Positions 58,267 through 64,000 of a stretch of DNA of 64,000 bases are shown piece after piece. The stretch comes from Bacteroidales bacterium (GTDB lineage: Bacteria > Bacteroidota > Bacteroidia > Bacteroidales > Lentimicrobiaceae). The DNA lies in assembly GCA_016788045.1 (NCBI GenBank), contig JAEUTG010000043.1, forward strand, positions 62,001 to 126,000, written 5' to 3'. The first letter of the stretch is position 1. Every line of letters begins with the position of its first letter. The position numbers were made by a program, and so were the translations under genes. The notes under the pieces were generated by a model. It had not been told where the DNA came from. It did no database searches and worked only from the letters and a program-made list of their open reading frames with translations.

Positions 58267-59943
58267 TTAAAATGAGCTTGTTATGGTTACAGCAAAGCCA
58301 TTGGAGGCTGGAACAGGACGGCATACCCCGCCAACGCAGAGAATGCCTTCGCGCTGCTTGCCGTACGAAAGCGACACCCTGCTTGAGCCGGCAGTATAAC
58401 CAGCCGCCACCGTTGGGTAATGATACCGCCTGTCTTTATCCGGATTGCCGTAATTGTATTGATCGGATACCGTAAAGAACCACTTCGGGGCAACGGTATA
58501 TTCTGCGAGAAAATGCAGCCAGTCGCCTTCATCCTGCTTTGTACCCAGGTGCTGGAGTTCAATTTTCAATGCGTTTTTCTGATCAAACTTATAGGTCATG
58601 TCAGCAATGAGGATATGGGCCTTTACCGGAACAGAATCCTCGGGATGCCCTTCAATCACGGCAATGTTGTAGTTCAGGTTCAGGTAAGAGACCAGCAGTT
58701 TGAATTTACTGCCGAATTTGTGCTGAACTTCCAGGTTGAAATCCTGGAAATACAATTCATCACCGAACTTAAGGAAAGACGAAGTATAACCATCAGTCCC
58801 TGAAACAATGGTGGTGGTACCTTCGGGTAATTCATTTTCAATGGACGTGATCCTGGAGAAGTTCAGGGCGATATCGGTTCCGTACTTGCCGCCCAGACGG
58901 CTTCCCTTTTTAATTTTGTAGTTGACCTGTCCCTGAAATGCCATTTCGCCGTTGGGCTGAGTTGCATAAGGGTACATGGCCGCCAGGCTGTAGGTATGCT
59001 GGCGGGTGAGCGCCGGCAGGTAATTGATATCAAGCACGCTTCCACGTTCATTCCGGTTCGATTTAAAGCTCATGTTATCGGTGCGCTTGGCCGAAGCGAT
59101 TATCCCAAAGCCCTTTTGCGAGTATGAGGCCTGCAGCAGCAATGAATGCCCGTTTTTATAGATAAACTTATTCATGTTGGAAGGGTCATTCATCTTGGAG
59201 GCAAATTCACCATCAAGGTTAAAACCACCCCTCGAAAGGTTGAATCTGGCTGACCAGGCAGCTACATTGGCCGGGAGTTTCAGCAGGGAGGTGTCATTGA
59301 CAATGATTTCCTCAAGCGCCTGGTATTTACTCACGAAACTTCCGCCAACCGTAACACGCGTTTTGCACTTACCTGCTTTATCAAATAGATCATTCAGTGC
59401 AAAATCGCCATCAAGTCCTCTCACAATGCCAGGGCCCTGATCCCAGAAAAACCGCTGGGTGCCGATTAATCCTTTGAGGGTTACACCGGCAACGGGGCTG
59501 AATTTAACCCGCGCCCCTTTCAGTGCATTATCGTAACCCAGGTTGCGCTCTTCGTAGCTGCGCAGCACCATACCGCTGCCAAACTGCTCATAGAAATTGC
59601 CGACTGTAATTTCAAACTGATCGTTTTTCCATGACCCGAACCAATACGGGACACCGCTGCCTTCGTAGCGGGGATCGAAACCGAGCATGGGATTCAGGTA
59701 GGTTTCAAAGCGCATTCCGGCATTAAAATTCCCGTTTGAATACAGAAGGTTGGCGAAAGCATTCATCAGCATCTTCTCCTCTACCTCTCCGGCCCCTATG
59801 GCTGAATCGGCTTTATACACCTGGGCATCAAGCTGAAAATTGCCTGTTACTTTACCGCCCGCGAGAAAATCCTGGGCCCTGACTGACAGACCAGTGATGC
59901 AACATACAAACACCAGTACCGGGATGATTGATTTCAGATTCAA
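58267..59943 (-). CDS. DUF6029 family outer-membrane beta-barrel protein
   Basis: A 558-residue protein with signal peptide MNLKSIIPVLVFVCCITGLSVRAQ, then a long series of amphipathic strands with aromatic belts (FQLDAQVYKADSAI, FNAGMRFETYLNPMLGFDPRY, WKNDQFEITVGNFYEQFGSGMVLRSYEERNLGYDNALKG) typical of DUF6029 proteins. It ends in GFAVTITSSF, the C-terminal Phe expected of an outer-membrane barrel. Expected location: outer membrane, 18 or more strands. It lies 54 bases after the TlpA-like gene and is followed at once by the Omp28 gene. Confidence 0.86.
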   Translation of the reverse strand: MNLKSIIPVLVFVCCITGLSVRAQDFLAGGKVTGNFQLDAQVYKADSAIGAGEVEEKMLMNAFANLLYSNGNFNAGMRFETYLNPMLGFDPRYEGSGVPYWFGSWKNDQFEITVGNFYEQFGSGMVLRSYEERNLGYDNALKGARVKFSPVAGVTLKGLIGTQRFFWDQGPGIVRGLDGDFALNDLFDKAGKCKTRVTVGGSFVSKYQALEEIIVNDTSLLKLPANVAAWSARFNLSRGGFNLDGEFASKMNDPSNMNKFIYKNGHSLLLQASYSQKGFGIIASAKRTDNMSFKSNRNERGSVLDINYLPALTRQHTYSLAAMYPYATQPNGEMAFQGQVNYKIKKGSRLGGKYGTDIALNFSRITSIENELPEGTTTIVSGTDGYTSSFLKFGDELYFQDFNLEVQHKFGSKFKLLVSYLNLNYNIAVIEGHPEDSVPVKAHILIADMTYKFDQKNALKIELQHLGTKQDEGDWLHFLAEYTVAPKWFFTVSDQYNYGNPDKDRRYHYPTVAAGYTAGSSRVSLSYGKQREGILCVGGVCRPVPASNGFAVTITSSF

Positions 59944-59997
59944 TGCAGTAAGAATTTTGGGTTTACAATGTGTTGATGGTATTCAGGAAAATGGCGC

Positions 59998-60525
59998 TTA
60001 ATGCTGCTCCAGCGATTCACCGGCGTTGAGCTTACGCACCATATCAATCAGCTGTAGTTCGCTGCCTTCGCTGAATGAGGTGTGCTGCCATACAATTTCG
60101 CCCTTTCCGTTGATCAGGAAGGTGTGCGGAATCATGTTCACATTCATGGCCCGCTTAAAATCACCATTGGCATCCAGCAGCACTTCATATTCCCAGCCCT
60201 TTCCGTTAACCGTAGGTCCAACCTTGGATGATGAGCGTGAATCGTCGATGGATACCGCAATCAGCTTCACCCCTGTTTCTTCAACCCACTCATCGTAAAC
60301 ATCAGCGATGGTAGTCAGCTCATTGATGCAGGGCTTGCACCAGAGCGCCCAGAAACTGATGATCATGGGTTTTCCGTTGTTGGTGAGTTCAGCTGTATTG
60401 ATCACCTTGCCATCCAGGCTTTTAACCGTAACTGAGGGCAGTTTCGACAATGATTTCTCAGGCTCCTGAGCTTGTGCTGCAGCAATCAGCAGGATGAATG
60501 ACAGCAGCATTGCAATGTTTTTCAT
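59998..60525 (-). CDS. TlpA-like thioredoxin-fold protein
   Basis: A 175-residue protein with signal peptide MKNIAMLLSFILLIAAAQAQ. The active site W-C-K-P-C is in FWALWCKPCINELTTI, followed by the cis-Pro strand IPHTFLINGKGEIVW. These are the marks of TlpA/ResA-type thiol-disulfide reductases facing the periplasm. A VSIDDSRSS segment after the second strand is common in the Bacteroidota group. Its neighbours, an Omp28 protein with CxxC and an outer-membrane barrel, suggest it keeps thiols of that pair in the right state (inference). Confidence 0.92.
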   Translation of the reverse strand: MKNIAMLLSFILLIAAAQAQEPEKSLSKLPSVTVKSLDGKVINTAELTNNGKPMIISFWALWCKPCINELTTIADVYDEWVEETGVKLIAVSIDDSRSSSKVGPTVNGKGWEYEVLLDANGDFKRAMNVNMIPHTFLINGKGEIVWQHTSFSEGSELQLIDMVRKLNAGESLEQH

Positions 60526-60570
60526 AAGGTTTGTTTTGGTTTATGGATGACTATCAAATCTTGTGCCCTG

Positions 60571-61563
60571 TCAGGCGATAAACACTTCCAGTATCTCTGA
60601 CAACTCGTCCGGAATTATGTCAACACGGCTGATGGAGGCCGGAATGAGCATGGCCTCACCTTTCTGCAGCCTAAGCTGTTGCTCGGTATCCCCGTCATGA
60701 ACCAGGGTCAGCGATCCTGCTACACAAACATATATAACAAAGGAGTCCAGCTCGCTGTAATCCTTCGCCAGGGCTTTGCTGAGCCTGATAAGGTTGGTAG
60801 TGAAGTACTGACTGGTCAGCAGATTCGCAGATCCGTTATCTTTCGGCTGATAATCCGTTTTGTAATTGTCGTAAACGTTGAAATCGATGGCATCGAGGGC
60901 TTCTTCAATGTGCAGTTCCCGGGAATTCCCCTTTTCATCTACCCTGTCCCAGTCGTAAATACGGTAGGTGGTATCGGATGTCTGCTGTATTTCGGCAAGA
61001 AAGATACCCGGGCCGAGGGCATGCACCCTTCCTGCAGGCATGTAATAAACATCTCCTTTCGATACCTTCTCAATGTTCAGTATGCTGCGCAGGGTTTTGT
61101 CGTTAAGGCTGCGAAGATAGGTTTCACGGTCTACCTTCTGATTGAAACCTGAAATAAGTTCTGCTCCCTTGTCGGCATCAATGATGTACCACATTTCCGA
61201 CTTGCCGTAACCGATGTTCCGTTTTGCAGCCAGGGAATCATCGGGGTGTACCTGAATGGAGAGGTAATCCGCGGCATCAATAAACTTCACCAGAATGGGA
61301 AATTCATTGCCAAAACGCTCATATACAGCATCTCCAACCAGATCGCCCATGTAAATCTCCACCAGCTCATTCAGGTCGTTACCAGCCAGAAAGCCATTGG
61401 TAATCTCCGTCTGGTTGCCCTCCACACCCGAGAGTGCCCAGGCTTCGCCGCAATTTGGCAGTGGGTCAAAATCAATTCCCAGCACCGATTTAATCTTATT
61501 TCCTCCCCAGATCTTGTCCTTTAAAACCGGTTTGAATTTCAGGGGATACAACTGATTCTCCAT
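60571..61563 (-). CDS. manA: Mannose-6-phosphate isomerase (type I)
   Basis: About 330 residues from Met at 61563 (MENQLYPLKFKPVLKDKIWGGNK); a further in-frame Met at 61587 is less likely since it lies at the edge of a hairpin. Type I isomerase motifs: IWGG, GEAWALS, DAADYLSIQVHPDD with zinc-binding His, KSEMWYII, YMPAGRVHALGPG and the C-terminal GEAMLIPAS cupin strand. It interconverts fructose-6-phosphate and mannose-6-phosphate, feeding ManC (26847). It opens the operon with the TlpA-like, DUF6029 and Omp28 genes, separated by 45 bases. Confidence 0.94.
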   Translation of the reverse strand: MENQLYPLKFKPVLKDKIWGGNKIKSVLGIDFDPLPNCGEAWALSGVEGNQTEITNGFLAGNDLNELVEIYMGDLVGDAVYERFGNEFPILVKFIDAADYLSIQVHPDDSLAAKRNIGYGKSEMWYIIDADKGAELISGFNQKVDRETYLRSLNDKTLRSILNIEKVSKGDVYYMPAGRVHALGPGIFLAEIQQTSDTTYRIYDWDRVDEKGNSRELHIEEALDAIDFNVYDNYKTDYQPKDNGSANLLTSQYFTTNLIRLSKALAKDYSELDSFVIYVCVAGSLTLVHDGDTEQQLRLQKGEAMLIPASISRVDIIPDELSEILEVFIA

Positions 61564-61582
61564 CTGATGATCGTATTTTTTC

Positions 61583-61617
61583 AACAAGCGGCGGCTTGTT
61601 AGTATGGGGCTAAATTA
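61583..61617 (-). promoter_or_regulatory. manA leader: TAATTTAG box and 7-bp hairpin
   Basis: On the minus strand TAATTTAG lies at 61617-61610. Between it and the ATG at 61563 is a perfect 7-bp hairpin, AACAAGC (61583-61589) / GCTTGTT (61594-61600) with a four-base loop. The hairpin could affect translation or transcript stability. Confidence 0.35.
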
Positions 61618-61629
61618 CAATTAAATTTA

Positions 61630-61665
61630 TTTGTACACCGGGTCAACTTCTTATTGCTAATTTTG
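61630..61665 (+). promoter_or_regulatory. lipA promoter candidate
   Basis: TTTG at 61630-61633 and TAATTTTG at 61658-61665 match -33 and -7 with a 24-base spacer, slightly long. Position is 75 bases before the ATG of lipA and it is divergent to the manA promoter. Confidence 0.42.
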
Positions 61666-61739
61666 ACACGGGTTCCGGCAGCGTATTAATAAATAATTTT
61701 AAAAAGTTAAACCCAAAGCTTAGAGGCAACAGCCATAAG

Positions 61740-62600
61740 ATGGAAGAAAAGAACAAAAAGCACCTTAAAAAACCCGACTGGCTGAAAATAAAATTGCCGG
61801 GCGGAAAAAATTTCGTCGGCGTTAAGGAAATCGTTGAAAGCAATCAGCTGCATACCATCTGCACCAGCGGAAATTGTCCGAATATGGGTGAATGCTGGAA
61901 TGCCGGCACTGCCACGCTGATGATTCTGGGTGAAATCTGCACGCGCTCATGCCGGTTCTGTGCAACCCTGACCGGAAAGCCGTTACCGGTGGATGCCGGT
62001 GAGCCTGTGCGTGTGGCTCAATCGATCAGGAAAATGAACCTGAAGCACTGTGTAATTACCTCAGTTGACCGCGACGACCTTCCCGACGGGGGCGCTGGTC
62101 ATTGGGCGGAAACCATCCGGCAGATCAGGGCGATGAATCCGGGAGTTACCCTGGAGGTGCTCATCCCGGATTTCGGAGGAAAACCCGAACTCCTTGACCT
62201 TGTAGTTAAAGAGAAACCCGAAGTGATTTCGCACAACCTCGAAACAGTACGGCGTCTTACTCCGCTTGTACGGAGTGCGGCAAACTACGACCGCAGCCTG
62301 GAAGTGCTCAGTATCATCGCGGCCTCCGGGCTGAAGGCCAAATCGGGAATAATGGCCGGCCTGGGCGAAACCGAAGACGAAGTGCTTGAAACCATGGACG
62401 ACCTGCTGTCGGCCGGCGTGCAGATTATGACCATTGGACAATACCTCAGGCCTACCCTGAATCACCTTCCGGTGGAGGCTTACATCCATCCCGATCAGTT
62501 TGAAAAATATCGTCAGGCCGGCATCGCCAAAGGATTCAGGCACATCGAAAGCAGGCCGCTGGTAAGGTCATCCTACCATGCTGAGAAGCATCTGGAGTAG
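61740..62600 (+). CDS. lipA: Lipoyl synthase
   Basis: A 286-residue radical SAM enzyme that inserts two sulfurs into octanoyl-lipoyl domains. The auxiliary cluster motif CX4CX5C is CTSGNCPNMGEC, the SAM cluster motif CX3CX2C is CTRSCRFC, and the C-terminal signature RSSYHAEKH supplies the Ser ligand of the auxiliary cluster. Length and motif order are normal for the family. No lipB or ligase gene is adjacent in this window. Confidence 0.96.
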   Translation: MEEKNKKHLKKPDWLKIKLPGGKNFVGVKEIVESNQLHTICTSGNCPNMGECWNAGTATLMILGEICTRSCRFCATLTGKPLPVDAGEPVRVAQSIRKMNLKHCVITSVDRDDLPDGGAGHWAETIRQIRAMNPGVTLEVLIPDFGGKPELLDLVVKEKPEVISHNLETVRRLTPLVRSAANYDRSLEVLSIIAASGLKAKSGIMAGLGETEDEVLETMDDLLSAGVQIMTIGQYLRPTLNHLPVEAYIHPDQFEKYRQAGIAKGFRHIESRPLVRSSYHAEKHLE

Positions 62601-63084
62601 CGTCGAGCCCTGCTTTTCCCTGTGATTGAAAAAAGGTACAAAGGAATGCTTCTCTCAGCCGATAAAGAATTCAGCTCATTGCTGTCGGGTTAAACGCTGC
62701 AACGTATGATAGATTTCGCCCCTACGGGACTTTATTGAACCGGGTGTTGTTTTGTATTCTACCGGTATTCAGCCCCGGCAGTCGCACCTGGGATATGCTG
62801 TTGGCATATAGCAATTTAAAATGACATAAAAGTCATGCAGGGACGATAGGTGGTCATAAGGATATTCAAGTAGTTGAATAAACTACCTTACTACGATCCT
62901 TCGAAATTCTGAGCTTCAGATTACCCGCCATTAACTGCTAAGCAGTGCAGGCATGATCGCTGTAATAGAAATAAATAGTTGCAAACCGCGAAGGAGGCTC
63001 AACCTGGTCTTTTTCAATCCTGAGAAGGAATTCTGATACAAATCGGATTTCCCCCGGATAATCGTGAACAACAACCTGGGTGCG
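62601..63084. other. 484-bp gap with a chain of short palindromes
   Basis: No ORF of note. Palindromes include ATATGC-TGTTG-GCATAT (62793-62809), ATGAC-ATAAAA-GTCAT (62821-62836) and GTAGTT-GAATA-AACTAC (62870-62886). A CGCCCCTACGGGAC string near 62720 and a TTCTACCGGTATT string near 62757 resemble decayed copies of intergenic palindromic repeats common in Bacteroidales (from memory). Confidence 0.55.
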
Positions 63085-64000
63085 TTACCACACAAAAGTT
63101 ACCACCGATTTTGCCGGAAGTTCGTAACTGAAGTTCACAGAACCCTGGCTTACCGAGAATGATTTTGCTGTGCTGTTGTCGTTCGCAGCAATCAGCACCT
63201 TAGTTCCGTCGGCATTCTGAAAACCGACAGCGAAGGTATTCGGGAGCGACTGGGGGATGGTGGTGGCTATACGGACAGCGCCGGGGCGAACGAATTTTGA
63301 AAAATGGGCAATGGAATAGTACTCTTCGTTTTTAACCACCTGACCACTCAACGAATTGATGGTGATCACCCCGCGGCAGTTGTTGCATCCGTTGTTCTGC
63401 GGGCCATAGTTTTCGTCGAGGGCGAGGTTCCAGAGCAAGGCTGTTTTTGACCAGTTGCGGGCCGTTCCGATAAAGATGTTCTGCATGTTCCACATCAGGT
63501 TTCCGGCAAAATCGGTCGCCCAGGCTCCACCCGATATTTCGGTAAAGTACAAGCCTTTATCCGGATGTGCATTGTGCACGGAGGTCATGGCCGAAACATC
63601 CCCGGCATAGGCATGAAAGGCAGAACCCGCGACATATTTTCTGGTTTCTTCAGAATTCAGAATGGTGAGTGCGTAATTGGTATTGTCCCAGTTGTGGTCG
63701 TAAACAATGATTCTGGTGCTTAAGCCTGCTGCTTCAAAAGCCGGGCCCATGGCCGTTTTGATAAACTGCAGCTGTTCGGCTGCCTGCATTTCCATACAGG
63801 GATAATTGGCAGTATAATGCAGGGGCTCATTCTGAACGGTAACGGCATCAATGTCAATTCCCTGTTCTTTCATGGCCTGAATGTACCGGACGAAATAGTC
63901 AGCGTAAACAGCATAGGCCGAAGACTTGAGTTTACCGCCCTTCAGGCTGTTGTTGGTTTTCATCCAGGCAGGCGGGCTCCAGGGCGTGCCCATGAGTTTT
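63085..64000 (-). CDS. GH30 family glycoside hydrolase, C-terminal part (truncated by window edge)
   Basis: At least 304 residues; the frame stays open past the window end (Lys-Leu before Met at 63993), so the true N-terminus lies outside. The GH30 strand motif MGTPWSPPAWMK opens the visible part. The acid/base Glu is E56 in VTVQNEPLHY and the nucleophile E152 in LYFTEISGG (counting from Met 63993). The last ~80 residues form the usual C-terminal beta-domain (SIAHFSKFVRPGAVRI, KSVVTFVW). Family activities include glucosylceramidase, beta-1,6-glucanase and xylanase; the substrate is not assignable. Probably exported. Confidence 0.92.
   Translation of the reverse strand, partial: KLMGTPWSPPAWMKTNNSLKGGKLKSSAYAVYADYFVRYIQAMKEQGIDIDAVTVQNEPLHYTANYPCMEMQAAEQLQFIKTAMGPAFEAAGLSTRIIVYDHNWDNTNYALTILNSEETRKYVAGSAFHAYAGDVSAMTSVHNAHPDKGLYFTEISGGAWATDFAGNLMWNMQNIFIGTARNWSKTALLWNLALDENYGPQNNGCNNCRGVITINSLSGQVVKNEEYYSIAHFSKFVRPGAVRIATTIPQSLPNTFAVGFQNADGTKVLIAANDNSTAKSFSVSQGSVNFSYELPAKSVVTFVW

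Overview
The window reads as chromosomal DNA of a member of the Bacteroidota, probably of the Bacteroidales/Marinilabiliales type. The evidence is two proteins with type IX secretion (T9SS) C-terminal sorting domains, many SPII lipoproteins with short TSC/SSC lipoboxes, two S46 dipeptidyl-peptidases, two kinases with extracytoplasmic propeller plus Y_Y_Y domains, and promoter -7 boxes of the TAnnTTTG type. Gene order is loose and accessory in places. I see no rRNA, tRNA, intact insertion sequence, prophage or CRISPR array.

Layout. 1-3.6 kb: four consecutive exported or lipoprotein genes, two of them paralogues. 3.8-8.0 kb: a CNNM/HlyC-type membrane protein, a leader with two very short candidate ORFs, and a soluble multi-PAS histidine kinase. 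8.2-12.3 kb: an M49-like peptidase and an S46 dipeptidyl-peptidase. 12.5-15.4 kb: a TPR histidine kinase, its LuxR-type response regulator and a stand-alone LuxR DNA-binding domain. 15.6-21.9 kb: a lipoprotein, a propeller/Y_Y_Y kinase with a separate response regulator, a T9SS cargo protein and a SnoaL-like lipoprotein. 22.3-28.8 kb (minus strand): a membrane MutS-like ATPase overlapping a CYTH gene, then a second S46 peptidase, ManC, a SprT-like protein and a small lipoprotein in one operon. 29-34.7 kb: a lipoprotein, mlaE-mlaF-cvpA, and a hybrid kinase. 34.9-37.6 kb (minus): a T9SS/Omp28 protein and a 2-Cys peroxiredoxin. 37.7-41.5 kb: a second propeller kinase/regulator pair. 41.5-45.4 kb (minus): a four-gene operon of unrecognised envelope proteins. 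45.4-48.4 kb: two repeat-filled gene-poor gaps around a tocopherol-cyclase-like gene. 48.4-54.6 kb: dCMP deaminase, then divergently blaI, an M56 peptidase carrying three TonB C-terminal domains and a MORN-like protein; then a zinc-ribbon protein and a TetR-AarF pair. 54.7-64 kb: a PycB-like carboxyltransferase, a DUF3267 protein, a manA-tlpA-DUF6029-omp28 operon, lipA, a decayed palindrome field and the C-terminal part of a GH30 glycosidase.

How it fits together (inference): peptide use is suggested by two S46 peptidases of the DPP7 type plus an M49-like peptidase, alongside much envelope sensing (five histidine kinases). Mannose activation is represented by ManA and ManC in separate operons. 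Thiol chemistry at the envelope is suggested by a TlpA-like protein, two Omp28-type CxxC proteins and a peroxiredoxin.

Candidates for something undescribed: the blaI / M56-triple-TonB / MORN operon with paired operators; the four-gene envelope operon at 41.5-45.4 kb; the stand-alone LuxR domain beside its near-paralogous regulator; and a 139-bp MITE-like element with 18-bp terminal inverted repeats and a 4-bp duplication. All functional statements come from reading sequence without database searches.
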